Below are positions 10,550 to 21,481 of a stretch of 64,000 bases of DNA, one piece after another (positions within the stretch are counted from its first letter, which is position 1; every line of letters starts with the position of its first letter). The notes under the pieces were generated by a model. The model did not search any database, had not been told where the DNA came from, and saw only the letters and a program-made list of their open reading frames with translations. The DNA is from Erwinia endophytica (lineage in GTDB: Bacteria; Pseudomonadota; Gammaproteobacteria; Enterobacterales; Enterobacteriaceae): the NCBI RefSeq assembly GCF_009295515.1, contig NZ_RQVV01000032.1, positions 1 to 64,000 of the forward strand, given 5' to 3'. The translations under genes were made by a program, and so were the position numbers.

Positions 10550-11554
10550 TTAAATAAGTGACTGGGCTTCAGGGAAACCGAAACGAATATTCAGGCACTG
10601 CACTGCCTGAGACGACGCGCCTTTCAGTAGGTTATCTTCCGCCGAAACCACAATCAGATGCTCGCCCTTCACCGCAAAACCGATATCACAGAATGGCAGG
10701 CCCACTACGCCTTTAATCGATGGGATGCCTTTCTCATACACACGTACCAGCGGTTTGTCGTGATAAGCATGATGGAAGGCTTCTGCCACGTCATCATGAG
10801 TAATCCCCGCGTTCAGACGACAGGTGGTGGTCGCCAGAATACCGCGAGCGAAGTTGCCCAGGTGCGGGGTAAAGATCACCGAAATCCCCAAATGCGCAGC
10901 AATTTCAGGCTGATGGCGATGAGTGAAAATACCATAAGGTTTCAGGCTGACTTCGCAGAAACTGGTGCCAATTGCAGCTTTACGTCCTGCTCCGCTCACC
11001 CCGCTGGTGGCATTGATGACCGGCCATTGCGACTCGTTAAGCAGATTAGCTGCAATCAGCGGCTTCAGTGCCAGTTGCGCCACAGTCGGGTAACAGCCCG
11101 GGACGGCTATCAACTGGGCTTCTTTGATCCTGTTGTGCTGCCACTCAGCCAGGCCATACACGGCTTTGTCCAGCCATTCCGGGTGCTGATGAGAGAAACC
11201 GTAATTGTCAGTGAAAAAGCTTTCCTCATTCACACGAAAAGCAGCGGAGAGATCAAACACTACGCAGCCTGCCGCCAGAAATTCCGGTGCCAGATCGTGG
11301 CTGACCTCGTGCGCCGTCGCCAGAAAAACCACATCGACTTTATCCGCGAACTGTGCCGCATTACTCAGCGGCTGCAGCGGCATATCAATAATACCTTTCA
11401 GTTGCGGATGGAGGTCAGAGAGTAATTTTCCGGCATCAGGGCTTTGCGCTGAAACCGCTAAAGCGGTTATGTTCACTTGTGGATGACGATTCAGGTACGT
11501 CGCGAGTTCTACACCAGCATAACCACTGGCACCAACAATCAGCGTTTTCAACAT
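10550..11554 (-). CDS. argC: N-acetyl-gamma-glutamyl-phosphate reductase ArgC
   Basis: NADPH-dependent reductase for the third step of arginine synthesis. The 334-residue product begins [18 protein letters not shown], with the NADP-binding GASGYAG motif, and has the catalytic cysteine in VPGCYPT (about residues 152-158). It is the first gene of argCBGH and is divergent from argE. The intergenic region holds two ARG boxes, so both directions are probably repressed by ArgR with arginine. Confidence 0.96.
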   Translation of the reverse strand: MLKTLIVGASGYAGVELATYLNRHPQVNITALAVSAQSPDAGKLLSDLHPQLKGIIDMPLQPLSNAAQFADKVDVVFLATAHEVSHDLAPEFLAAGCVVFDLSAAFRVNEESFFTDNYGFSHQHPEWLDKAVYGLAEWQHNRIKEAQLIAVPGCYPTVAQLALKPLIAANLLNESQWPVINATSGVSGAGRKAAIGTSFCEVSLKPYGIFTHRHQPEIAAHLGISVIFTPHLGNFARGILATTTCRLNAGITHDDVAEAFHHAYHDKPLVRVYEKGIPSIKGVVGLPFCDIGFAVKGEHLIVVSAEDNLLKGASSQAVQCLNIRFGFPEAQSLI

Positions 11555-11670
11555 CAGACTGATACCCTTGTTGCGGTCTCAAAAATTCGGGTTACAGCAA
11601 TTACAACTGTGTTCCCACATGGTCAGCGCTGGATTTTTCACAACTTTATCGTTCCCATCCATACGCCATT

Positions 11671-11709
11671 AATGTATTTTTATTCACTATTAATGCATGA
11701 ATATTGATA
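11671..11709. promoter_or_regulatory. Paired ARG boxes (ArgR operator) between argC and argE
   Basis: Box 1 (11671-11688, AATGTATTTTTATTCACT) differs from the consensus WNTGAATWWWWATTCANW at one position. Box 2 (11692-11709, AATGCATGAATATTGATA) differs at about three. The 3-bp gap is the spacing used by ArgR hexamers. The out-of-place ATG at 11697 lies inside box 2, which supports the downstream GTG as the argE start. Confidence 0.85.
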
Positions 11710-11735
11710 CTATCCTAACGCAAGGACTGTCAACA

Positions 11736-12887
11736 GTGAAGACAAAATTACCGCCTTTTCTCGAACTTTACCGTAAGTTGATTGCTACGCCATCGATCAG
11801 TGCAACCGATGCCTCCCTCGATCAGAGCAATGAAACTTTAATCAATTTACTGGCTGGCTGGTGTCGTGACCTGGGCTTCACTGTTGAAGTTCAGCCGGTG
11901 CCCGGCACGCGCCATAAATTCAATATGCTGGCCAAAACAGGCAACGGTGCGGGCGGCCTGTTACTGGCCGGTCATACCGATACCGTACCCTTTGACGATG
12001 GTCGCTGGACGCGCGACCCATTCACGCTAACTGAACATGACAACAAGTTGTACGGCCTGGGGACGGCCGACATGAAAGGTTTCTTTGCTTTTATTTTAGA
12101 TACGTTACGCGATGTCGATGTCGCAAAACTGGAGAAACCTCTATATATCCTGGCAACAGCAGATGAAGAAACGACGATGGCGGGGGCGAAATATTTCTCA
12201 GAAAGCGCCACCATCCGTCCTGACTGCGCCATCATCGGCGAACCTACCTCACTGAAACCCGTGCGCGCTCATAAAGGACATCTTTCACAGTCCATCCGCA
12301 TCCAGGGACAGTCAGGCCATTCCAGCGATCCGGCGCGCGGCGTTAACGCGATTGAACTGATGCATGAGTCAATCACCCAGCTGATGGCGCTCCGCAATAC
12401 GCTGAAAGAACGCTATCGTCATGCGGATTTCGCTATCCCTTATCCGACCATGAACTTTGGTCATATCCATGGTGGTGATGCGCCAAATCGTATTTGTGCC
12501 TGCTGTGAACTGTACATGGATATCCGCCCGTTGCCGGGCCTGTCGCTTAACGACCTGGACGGTTTGCTGAACAACGCATTGGCACCCGTGAGTGAACGCT
12601 GGCCGGGTCGCCTCACCATTAGCGAGCTGCACCCGCCAATCCCAGGTTACGAATGTTCGCCGGACCATCAATTGGTGAAAGTGGTGGAAAAACTGCTGGG
12701 TACAGAAACGGAAGTGGTGAATTATTGTACTGAAGCGCCATTTATTCAGGAAGTGTGCCCAACACTGGTACTGGGCCCGGGGTCGATCGATCAAGCGCAC
12801 CAACCGGATGAATATATCGATACCGCTTTTATTAAACCCACCCGTGAATTGATTGCTCAGGTGGTACATCATTTTTGCCACCACTAA
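11736..12887 (+). CDS. argE: Acetylornithine deacetylase ArgE
   Basis: Metal-dependent M20-family hydrolase that removes acetate from N-acetylornithine to give ornithine. From a GTG at 11736 ([13 protein letters not shown]) the product has 383 residues, the E. coli length, with AAGGA nine bases before it. Metal-ligand motifs are [18 protein letters not shown] and DEETTMAG. An earlier ATG at 11697 is in frame but falls within the operator. The gene is divergent from argCBGH and shares its ARG boxes. Confidence 0.95.
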   Translation: MKTKLPPFLELYRKLIATPSISATDASLDQSNETLINLLAGWCRDLGFTVEVQPVPGTRHKFNMLAKTGNGAGGLLLAGHTDTVPFDDGRWTRDPFTLTEHDNKLYGLGTADMKGFFAFILDTLRDVDVAKLEKPLYILATADEETTMAGAKYFSESATIRPDCAIIGEPTSLKPVRAHKGHLSQSIRIQGQSGHSSDPARGVNAIELMHESITQLMALRNTLKERYRHADFAIPYPTMNFGHIHGGDAPNRICACCELYMDIRPLPGLSLNDLDGLLNNALAPVSERWPGRLTISELHPPIPGYECSPDHQLVKVVEKLLGTETEVVNYCTEAPFIQEVCPTLVLGPGSIDQAHQPDEYIDTAFIKPTRELIAQVVHHFCHH

Positions 12888-12894
12888 ATGATAT

Positions 12895-12932
12895 TCGGGG
12901 GATTCAGCTGTGAAAACAGCAGTTTGCCCCCG
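12895..12932 (+). terminator. Hairpin after argE
   Basis: The outer arms CGGGGG and CCCCCG and an inner CTGT/ACAG pairing form a stem-loop just after the argE stop. No clear T run follows, so termination strength is uncertain. Confidence 0.45.
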
Positions 12933-13160
12933 TATAGTTCCCTCGGTCATGATAAGAATAACTTATCTCAGCGGGTTGTTATTAAATTTCATAAATTCCC
13001 GCCAGTTAGCTACAGAATCAAGACAAATCTAAGTCAATTGACGAATGGAAGTGAACGTGGCTAGATAAAAGGAGAAGTTATGCCGACGGCGGTGAATAAA
13101 AAAACATGCCCAGATATTTCAAAATGCGGGGCATAAAACAAGAAGGGTGTCAGGGATCAT

Positions 13161-15812
13161 ATGAACGAACAATATTCCGCAATGCGAAGTAATGTCAGTA
13201 TGCTCGGCAAACTGCTCGGGGATACGATTAAGGGTGCGCTTGGAGAGAACATCCTCGATCGGGTAGAAACTATCCGTAAACTCTCTAAGTCATCACGTGC
13301 GGGAAATGACGCCCACCGTAAAGAATTGCTGTCAACGCTGCAAAATCTCTCTAATGATGAGCTGCTGCCAGTGGCTCGCGCTTTTAGTCAGTTTTTAAAT
13401 CTCACTAACGTCGCCGAGCAGTACCATACTATTTCGCCGAAAGGGGAAGGCGCTAACCAGACGGAAATACTGGCCAGGACGTTTGAACGTCTGAAGCAAC
13501 ATCCCCACCTGACAGAACAGAAAATCCGTGCGGCGATCGAGTCACTTTCGCTTGAGCTGGTGCTAACGGCCCACCCAACAGAGATTACCCGACGTACGTT
13601 GATCCACAAGCTGGTTGAAGTGAATAACTGCCTGAAACAGCTCGATCACAACGATCTGTCAGAATGCGATCATACGCAAATTATGCGTCGCCTGCGCCAG
13701 TTAGTAGCCCAGGCCTGGCACACGGATGAAATTCGTAAATACCGCCCCACCCCAATCGATGAAGCTAAATGGGGTTTTGCGGTGGTGGAAAACAGCCTGT
13801 GGGAAGGCGTCCCTAATTTCCTGCGTGAACTGAATGAGCAAGTTGAAGCTTCCTTTGGCGTTAAGTTACCGGTGGATTTTGTCCCCGTACAGTTCACCTC
13901 CTGGATGGGCGGAGACCGTGACGGCAACGCGAACGTCACCGCAAAAATCACCCGTCATGCTTTGCAGTTAAGCCGCTGGAAAGCCACCGACCTGTTCCTG
14001 CGTGATATTGCCGTGCTGGTTTCGGAACTGTCGATGTCAGAATGTACGCCGGACGTGCGCGAACTGTGCGGCGACCCCGAGGCGCTGGAACCGTATCGCG
14101 TCATCATGAAAAAGCTACGTAGCCAACTACTCAGCACCCAGGCTTATCTTGAACAGCGCCTGAAAGGCGAACGTCCGTCACGTCCGGCAGATCTGCTCAT
14201 TTCCAATGAACAGTTATGGGACCCACTGTACGCCTGTTATCAGTCTCTGCAGGCCTGTGGCATGGGCATTATCGCCAACGGCCAACTGCTGGACACCCTG
14301 CGTCGCGTGAAGTGTTTTGGCGTTCCGCTGGTACGTATCGATATCCGTCAGGAAAGCTCTCGCCACACTGAAGCTATCGCAGAAATCACGCGCTATCTGG
14401 ACCTGGGTGACTACGAAAGCTGGTCAGAGGCTGACAAACAGGCGTTCCTGATAAGCGAACTGAATTCAAAACGTCCGCTGTTACCACGTAACTGGAAACC
14501 CAGTGCCGAAACGCAGGAAGTGCTGGATACCTGCCGCGTGGCCGCCGAAGTGCCGAAAGGCTCAATTGCCGCCTATGTCATTTCCATGGCTAAACAACCT
14601 TCTGACGTGTTGGCCGTGCACCTGCTGCTGAAAGAAGCCGGTATTCCGTTTACCATGCCCGTAGCGCCGCTGTTTGAAACGCTGGATGACCTGAACAACG
14701 CGAATAACGTCATGACCCAGTTATTGAATATTGACTGGTATCGTAATGTTATTCAGGGCAAGCAGATGGTGATGATTGGCTATTCTGATTCGGCAAAAGA
14801 TGCCGGGGTAATGGCCGCCAGTTGGGCGCAATATCAGGCGCAGGATGCGCTGATCAAAACCTGCGAAAAAGCCGGTATCGCCCTAACACTGTTCCACGGA
14901 CGGGGCGGCACCATTGGTCGCGGTGGCGCGCCCGCTCATGCGGCGCTGCTGTCACAGCCGCCGGGTAGCCTGAAAGGTGGCCTGCGCGTCACCGAGCAGG
15001 GCGAGATGATCCGTTTCAAATACGGTCTGCCGGAAGTGACCATCACCAGTCTGTCGTTGTACACCGGGGCAATCCTCGAAGCCAACCTCCTGCCGCCACC
15101 AGAGCCGAAGAAAGAGTGGCGCGGCATTATGGACCAGCTGTCAAAGGATTCCTGTGACATGTACCGCGGCTACGTACGTGAGAACGCGGACTTTGTGCCT
15201 TACTTCCGTTCGGCGACCCCAGAGCAGGAGCTGGCTAAATTGCCGCTGGGCTCCCGACCAGCCAAACGACGTCCAACTGGGGGTGTTGAGTCGCTGCGCG
15301 CAATCCCGTGGATCTTTGCCTGGACCCAAAACCGTCTGATGCTGCCTGCCTGGCTGGGTGCTGGTGCCGCGTTACAGAAGGCGATGGAGGCCGGCCATCA
15401 GGATCAGTTAGAAGCAATGTGCCGCGACTGGCCATTCTTCTCCACTCGTCTGGGGATGCTGGAAATGGTTTTCTCGAAAGCCGACCTGTGGCTGGCGGAA
15501 TATTATGATCAACGCCTGGTCGATCCGTCTCTGTGGCCACTGGGCAAGCAACTGCGTGACCAGTTATCTTCCGACATCAACGTCATCCTGACCATCGCCA
15601 ACGATGCGCATCTGATGGCTGACCAACCGTGGATTGCGGAGTCCATCGCGTTGCGTAACGTCTATACTGACCCACTGAACGTGCTACAAGCCGAGCTGCT
15701 GCACCGCTCCCGCCAGCAGGAAACCAGCGGTGGCGAGCCAGATGCCCATGTTGAACAGGCACTGATGGTTACCATCGCCGGTGTCGCCGCGGGGATGCGT
15801 AATACCGGCTAA
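13161..15812 (+). CDS. ppc: Phosphoenolpyruvate carboxylase
   Basis: Carboxylates phosphoenolpyruvate to oxaloacetate, the main anaplerotic reaction in this group. The 883 residues match E. coli exactly in length. Catalytic motifs are [12 protein letters not shown] (His at about 138) and the glycine-rich [14 protein letters not shown] loop (about 578-591). The C-terminus ends AAGMRNTG, as in the family, where it contributes to the inhibitor site. The gene is monocistronic and convergent with metF. In E. coli several genes, including katG, lie between ppc and metF. Confidence 0.98.
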   Translation: MNEQYSAMRSNVSMLGKLLGDTIKGALGENILDRVETIRKLSKSSRAGNDAHRKELLSTLQNLSNDELLPVARAFSQFLNLTNVAEQYHTISPKGEGANQTEILARTFERLKQHPHLTEQKIRAAIESLSLELVLTAHPTEITRRTLIHKLVEVNNCLKQLDHNDLSECDHTQIMRRLRQLVAQAWHTDEIRKYRPTPIDEAKWGFAVVENSLWEGVPNFLRELNEQVEASFGVKLPVDFVPVQFTSWMGGDRDGNANVTAKITRHALQLSRWKATDLFLRDIAVLVSELSMSECTPDVRELCGDPEALEPYRVIMKKLRSQLLSTQAYLEQRLKGERPSRPADLLISNEQLWDPLYACYQSLQACGMGIIANGQLLDTLRRVKCFGVPLVRIDIRQESSRHTEAIAEITRYLDLGDYESWSEADKQAFLISELNSKRPLLPRNWKPSAETQEVLDTCRVAAEVPKGSIAAYVISMAKQPSDVLAVHLLLKEAGIPFTMPVAPLFETLDDLNNANNVMTQLLNIDWYRNVIQGKQMVMIGYSDSAKDAGVMAASWAQYQAQDALIKTCEKAGIALTLFHGRGGTIGRGGAPAHAALLSQPPGSLKGGLRVTEQGEMIRFKYGLPEVTITSLSLYTGAILEANLLPPPEPKKEWRGIMDQLSKDSCDMYRGYVRENADFVPYFRSATPEQELAKLPLGSRPAKRRPTGGVESLRAIPWIFAWTQNRLMLPAWLGAGAALQKAMEAGHQDQLEAMCRDWPFFSTRLGMLEMVFSKADLWLAEYYDQRLVDPSLWPLGKQLRDQLSSDINVILTIANDAHLMADQPWIAESIALRNVYTDPLNVLQAELLHRSRQQETSGGEPDAHVEQALMVTIAGVAAGMRNTG

Positions 15813-15857
15813 CCGCTCAGGCGGGTAATCTCCACGTAATACGTTACGCCTGACAGC

Positions 15858-15888
15858 AAAAAGCCATCCTACAGAGGGATGGCTTTTT
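15858..15888. terminator. Bidirectional terminator between ppc and metF
   Basis: A 12-bp perfect stem (AAAAAGCCATCC at 15858-15869 with GGATGGCTTTTT at 15877-15888) has a 7-base loop. The A and T tracts at its ends let it serve both convergent genes. Confidence 0.9.
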
Positions 15889-15908
15889 CTTTATCAGCAA
15901 GGCTATCG

Positions 15909-16826
<918 letters not shown>

Positions 16827-16852
16827 TCACTCAAGAATTAACTCACCACGTT

Positions 16853-16884
16853 GAACGTCCATACGTTTAGACGTCCAGACATTC
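16853..16884. promoter_or_regulatory. Four tandem met boxes upstream of metF
   Basis: Four adjacent 8-mers (gaacgtcc, atacgttt, agacgtcc, agacattc) resemble the MetJ consensus AGACGTCT. The third is the best match, with seven of eight bases. Confidence 0.85.
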
Positions 16885-16987
16885 AAAATGAAGGAATAGC
16901 GGGGGGCAGTCAATCAATAAATGATGAACCGGCGTGACAATTTCTCAACGCTATTGAAGAAATTTCACCCACCTCAAAGGATCAGGA

Positions 16988-17019
16988 AAAAAATGAAAAG
17001 AGCCGGAGAATTCCGGCTC
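16988..17019 (-). terminator. Terminator of metBL
   Basis: On the minus strand an 8-bp stem (GAGCCGGA/TCCGGCTC) with a 4-base loop is followed by TTTTCATTTTTTT. It lies 10 bp beyond the metL stop. Confidence 0.92.
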
Positions 17020-17028
17020 AACAGGACG

Positions 17029-19458
17029 CTACAACAGTTGTGTAAGGCGGTTAATATCGGACTGAATCGCGCCGGCGGTCACATCCCGCCCCGCTCCAGG
17101 CCCGCGGATCACTAACGGATTATCTCGGTACCAACGGCTTTCAATAGCAAAAACGTTATCACAAGGTAATAATGAGGCCAGCGGATGATCATCACGAACC
17201 GCTTCCACACCAACACGCGCTTTACCATTAGCATCAAAGCGTGCGACATAACGCAATACCAGGCCCATTTCCTGCGCCGCTTCAAAGCGCTGCTGCATCT
17301 GCTCGTTCAGCGCCTCGCCGTTTTCGAAGAAGTGATCCACCGATTCTCCTTCACAGCTTTTCGGCACCAGCGACTCCACACGCACCTGATCAGGCTCAAT
17401 GTCATAACCCGCTTCACGGGCCAGGATAACCAGCTTCCGCATTACATCCAGACCAGACAAATCAACACGCGGGTCAGGTTCCGTCAGCCCTTGCTGCCAG
17501 GCCTGATCCACCAGCTCAGTAAACGGCACCGTACCGTCATACTGCAGGAACAGCCATGAAAGCGTGCCGGAGAAAATACCGCTGATGGCCAGGATGCTGT
17601 CACCGCTCTCACGCAAATCCCGCACGGTATGATTGACCGGTAAGCCAGCGCCAACAGTGGCGTTATACAGCCAGTGGCGTCCCGTTTTAGCGAAGGCATC
17701 ACGGATCTGGCGGTAACGATCGCTACTGGAAGCACCTGCGGCTTTATTCGCGCTGATCACATGGAAACCATAACTGGCAAAATCCAGGTACTGCTCCGCC
17801 AACTGTTCGCTGGCGGTAACATCCAGTACGACCAGGTCATCAAACGGGTGCGCACGCATCCACAGGAACAGTGACTCTTCATCCTGCTCTATCGCTTCAT
17901 CATCAAAGAAGGCCAGCGCGCGGCCAGCATCCAGCCCGTCATAATTCAGCAGACTACGGCGGCTGTCCACCACACCTGCCAGAATGAATTCGAACCCGCT
18001 TCGTGCGGAAAGCGTTTCCTGTTCACGGGCAAACAGCTCCAGCCAGCGCGAACCGATATTCCCTTTACCAAACAGGATCAGACCTACCTGTTTTTCAGCG
18101 CGGAACAACGACTGATGCAGACCACGGATCAGATGTTCTGTGGGCCCGACACGCAACACGGCGACCAGACTTATCCCTTCTTCCGACGGCCAGATAAACT
18201 CGATCGGCTGATCGTTCAACTGCTGCCAGAAACGGTGACTGTGCAGCGGATTGCGACATACACCCGCGCCGACCAACGCCACCAGCGCCATACCTTCGCG
18301 TAGCTGTAACCGGCCCGGAACGCCAGCCTGCTGCAACAACGTCAGCGCACTGCCGACGATTTCAGCGGTGTAGCAAAGTTGCAGAAGATTACGATCAGGA
18401 TGTACACCGGTTGCCAATGGACGAAGCTGCGCACGCTTCAGCAATTGATCGATCTCTTTATGCAAGATGGTGAAATCATGCTGTGGCGGTAATTGGCACT
18501 CTATCAGGCAGACGTCATCGTGACTGGTAACAATCCTTGCACCGCTACCGGAGGCCAAAACTCGCTCGATCCGGGTGGAGCCCTGCTCTGGCTGATAACT
18601 GCAGCGCAGTTGCAAATCGATATCGCTACCTGAAACGGGTTGCAATGTCCGGGTATGCAGGACAGGAGCAGCCAGACGAGCCAGTTCGCTGGCTTCATCC
18701 AGACGCAGTAAAGGTAACAGACAGGCATCTTCAACCTTACGCGGATCCGCACTGTACACGCCGGGCACATCGCTCCAGATAGTCACGCGCGACACTCCCG
18801 CCAGCGCACCAATCTGCGTCGCTGAATAGTCACTGCCGTTGCGACCCAACAGGACGGTTTCTCCTTGATCGTTACCGCTGATAAAACCGGTCACCACCAG
18901 TCGCTGCTGAGGATACTGTACCAACAACTGTTGCAGCAGAGGCCGGGATTTCTCCTCATCAACCTGTGGTTGCGCCGCCCGCTCAGCGCGCAGGAAATCC
19001 CGGGCGTCAAGCCAGTCGGCCGCCATATCGCTCATATTCAGTACCGCAGCCATCAATCGCGCCGACCAGATTTCTCCGTGCCCCACCACTTCGGCGTACA
19101 CCGCTTCAGTCATATTGCTATCCAGCAATGCGGCCAGCCTTTCCAAATCTTGTATAAAAGCGGCAACCAGCACCTCCGCCGAGTCAGCAGGAAGCAGGCT
19201 GCTAATCAACTCACTCTGATAACGCCGTAGCGCCTGTTGGACCTGATGGGCGGATAACCGGTCGCTCTGGCTCAGTTTAAGCCAGCTAATCAACTGATTG
19301 GTCGTGCTCCCCGCCGCCGAAACGACCATCATGTCGCCAGGATGACTATACTCCGCCATAATCCTGGCCACCCGCAGATAACATTTGGCATCAGCAAGGC
19401 TGCTGCCGCCAAATTTATGCAATTGACGCGTTCCCGCCGTCACTGCTGCCTGACTCAT
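17029..19458 (-). CDS. metL: Bifunctional aspartokinase II / homoserine dehydrogenase II MetL
   Basis: Two-enzyme protein of 809 residues (E. coli 810). The N-terminal aspartokinase begins at the motif LHKFGGSSLAD (about residues 13-23). The C-terminal homoserine dehydrogenase begins near residue 460 with the nucleotide-binding LILFGKGNIGSRW. It supplies homoserine for methionine synthesis and, unlike ThrA, is controlled mainly at transcription by MetJ. It starts 2 bp after metB, as in E. coli, so the pair is one operon. Confidence 0.97.
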   Translation of the reverse strand: MSQAAVTAGTRQLHKFGGSSLADAKCYLRVARIMAEYSHPGDMMVVSAAGSTTNQLISWLKLSQSDRLSAHQVQQALRRYQSELISSLLPADSAEVLVAAFIQDLERLAALLDSNMTEAVYAEVVGHGEIWSARLMAAVLNMSDMAADWLDARDFLRAERAAQPQVDEEKSRPLLQQLLVQYPQQRLVVTGFISGNDQGETVLLGRNGSDYSATQIGALAGVSRVTIWSDVPGVYSADPRKVEDACLLPLLRLDEASELARLAAPVLHTRTLQPVSGSDIDLQLRCSYQPEQGSTRIERVLASGSGARIVTSHDDVCLIECQLPPQHDFTILHKEIDQLLKRAQLRPLATGVHPDRNLLQLCYTAEIVGSALTLLQQAGVPGRLQLREGMALVALVGAGVCRNPLHSHRFWQQLNDQPIEFIWPSEEGISLVAVLRVGPTEHLIRGLHQSLFRAEKQVGLILFGKGNIGSRWLELFAREQETLSARSGFEFILAGVVDSRRSLLNYDGLDAGRALAFFDDEAIEQDEESLFLWMRAHPFDDLVVLDVTASEQLAEQYLDFASYGFHVISANKAAGASSSDRYRQIRDAFAKTGRHWLYNATVGAGLPVNHTVRDLRESGDSILAISGIFSGTLSWLFLQYDGTVPFTELVDQAWQQGLTEPDPRVDLSGLDVMRKLVILAREAGYDIEPDQVRVESLVPKSCEGESVDHFFENGEALNEQMQQRFEAAQEMGLVLRYVARFDANGKARVGVEAVRDDHPLASLLPCDNVFAIESRWYRDNPLVIRGPGAGRDVTAGAIQSDINRLTQLL

Positions 19459-19460
19459 GC

Positions 19461-20621
19461 TTACCTCTTGGCCGCTATCCGGAATGCCTTATCCAGATCA
19501 GCGATTAAATCTTCGTGATCCTCTATTCCCACAGAAATCCGCAACAGCGTTTCTGAAATGCCAGCCGCGGCGCGAGCCTCCGCCGACATACCGGCGTGAG
19601 TCATGGTGGCAGTGTGGGAAATCAAGCTTTCCACGCCCCCCAATGATTCTGCCAGAGTAAACAATTCAAGCGCTTTCAGGAAACGGCGTAGTGTCTGCTC
19701 ATCACCCTCCAGTTCAAAACTTAGCATCGCGCCAAAGCCCTTTTGCTGACGTACCGCAAACTCATGACCCGCATTTTCAGGCAAAGAGGGGTGATATAAT
19801 TTTTTGACCAGGGGTTGTTGCTGCAAATAATCAACAATGGCCAGTGCATTGCGCTGAGCCGCCGCCATACGTGGCGCGAGTGTACGCAACCCCCGTAGCA
19901 GCAGGTAACTGTCGAAAGCGGCCCCCGTTACGCCAATATTATTGGCCCACCAGGCCAGTTCGGTCACCAGCGCCGGATCTTTAGCAATAACGACCCCCGC
20001 CACTACATCAGAATGACCATTCAGATACTTGGTACAGGAATGCAGCACCAGATCCGCACCCAGCGCCAGTGGGTTTTGCAGCGCCGGACTGAGGAAGGTG
20101 TTATCCACCACGCTAATCGCCCCAACTTCACGGGCCGCCTGGCAGATAGCCGCAATATCCACCACCCGCAGCAGCGGGTTACTGGGGCTTTCAACCAACA
20201 CCAGTTTAGGCTTCTCGGCCAGCGCCGCTTTCAACGCGGCGTCATCACCTTGATCGACAAACTTCACCCGATAAGCGCCACGTTTGCTTAAACTGTCGAA
20301 CAAACGATAACTGCCGCCATAACAGTCATGGGGAGCCACCAATAAATCGCCGGGTTTCAGGAATACCGTACACACCAAATGAATCGCTGACATCCCGGTA
20401 TTGGTCATTACCGCACCCGCGCCACCTTCCAGCTCGGCTAACGCACGCTGAACAACATCACGAGTCGGGTTACCTCGGCGGGAATAATCATGAGCACGCG
20501 GCTCGTTGAAATCAGTAAAATTATAAGTACTGGACAGGTGGATTGGCGGGACAACACAGCCATATTGCTCGTCATCATTCAAACCGCTGCGTACTGCGAT
20601 GGTTGCCTGTTTACGCGTCAT
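19461..20621 (-). CDS. metB: Cystathionine gamma-synthase MetB
   Basis: PLP enzyme that joins O-succinylhomoserine and cysteine into cystathionine. The 386 residues equal E. coli MetB. The PLP-binding lysine is in HSCTKYLNGHSD (about residue 198). The gene heads the metBL operon and is divergent from metJ, with five met boxes in between. Confidence 0.97.
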   Translation of the reverse strand: MTRKQATIAVRSGLNDDEQYGCVVPPIHLSSTYNFTDFNEPRAHDYSRRGNPTRDVVQRALAELEGGAGAVMTNTGMSAIHLVCTVFLKPGDLLVAPHDCYGGSYRLFDSLSKRGAYRVKFVDQGDDAALKAALAEKPKLVLVESPSNPLLRVVDIAAICQAAREVGAISVVDNTFLSPALQNPLALGADLVLHSCTKYLNGHSDVVAGVVIAKDPALVTELAWWANNIGVTGAAFDSYLLLRGLRTLAPRMAAAQRNALAIVDYLQQQPLVKKLYHPSLPENAGHEFAVRQQKGFGAMLSFELEGDEQTLRRFLKALELFTLAESLGGVESLISHTATMTHAGMSAEARAAAGISETLLRISVGIEDHEDLIADLDKAFRIAAKR

Positions 20622-20679
20622 GGTGCATAAATTCCTGAACGGGGATAAAGGATGCTCACTAGCATAGCAGGGCAGAAAT

Positions 20680-20719
20680 AGACGTCAACACATCTGGACA
20701 TCTAAATGTCCTTGCGTAT
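20680..20719. promoter_or_regulatory. Five tandem met boxes between metB and metJ
   Basis: Contiguous 8-mers agacgtca, acacatct, ggacatct, aaatgtcc and ttgcgtat follow the AGACGTCT pattern with falling similarity to the right. Their position, between the two divergent starts, fits control of both metBL and metJ by MetJ with S-adenosylmethionine. Confidence 0.85.
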
Positions 20720-20866
20720 AGATTGAGCAATTCGACAATAACCGTTAATATTATGTCGCTATAGCCGATAGAAAATTGAGCCTGTACAGTGTGATGGGGC
20801 CCAACTTCGGGCATAATTAGCCAAATTTCGGCATTTTTTCAATTTTAATGATGACTAAGGTACCCC

Positions 20867-21184
20867 ATGGCTGAATGGAACGGCGAATATATCAGCCCTT
20901 ACGCTGAGCACGGCAAGAAGAGCGAGCAGGTTAAAAAAATTACGGTATCCATTCCGTTAAAAGTACTGAAAATTTTGACCGATGAACGAACCCGCCGTCA
21001 GGTCAATAACCTCCGCCATGCCACTAACAGCGAGCTGCTGTGTGAAGCATTCCTGCATGCCTTCACCGGTCAGCCGCTGCCGGATGATGTCGACCTGCGT
21101 AAAGAGCGCAGCGATGAAATCCCGGAAGAGGCAAAAACGATCATGCGGAAGATGGGCGTCGATCCAGACACCTGGGAATACTGA
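20867..21184 (+). CDS. metJ: Methionine repressor MetJ
   Basis: Ribbon-helix-helix repressor that uses S-adenosylmethionine as corepressor. It has 105 residues, the usual length. The DNA-contacting beta strand is in [20 protein letters not shown] (about 23-42), followed by [23 protein letters not shown]. The gene is divergent from metBL. The E. coli neighbour yiiX is absent, and a two-partner secretion locus follows instead. Confidence 0.98.
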   Translation: MAEWNGEYISPYAEHGKKSEQVKKITVSIPLKVLKILTDERTRRQVNNLRHATNSELLCEAFLHAFTGQPLPDDVDLRKERSDEIPEEAKTIMRKMGVDPDTWEY

Positions 21185-21481
21185 CCCACTCCGGACATGT
21201 CTGGTCTCCCTGCTTTTCCTCTGGCAGCAGCGTTTATTTGGAATAACTGCTGTCAGGGAAATCATTTTTTTCTTACATTCGTCCTTACTTTTTCTTCAAC
21301 AGGAAATTCGTTTATATTTCCGGCAAACACCAAAACACGAATACCCAATAATATCCAATAATCATCAGAAAAAGATAAAATTTATAATTTAGAATTTATC
21401 ATAAAATTTCAGTATTGCAGGGTATCTATAAACTGATTACAATTCGACACTGATAACGGATTATTAGAACTGGAATTAATC
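21185..21481. other. A/T-rich gap between metJ and the secretion locus
   Basis: The right half, from about 21290, is strongly A/T-rich and unlike the neighbouring core genes. It probably carries the promoter of the secretion genes, but I see no clear -35/-10 pair or metJ terminator. Confidence 0.4.

Noticed and set aside
11697-11735. ATG at 11697 as the argE start
   Set aside because: It lies inside ARG box 2, adds residues absent from the family, and a GTG with a good ribosome-binding site follows at 11736.
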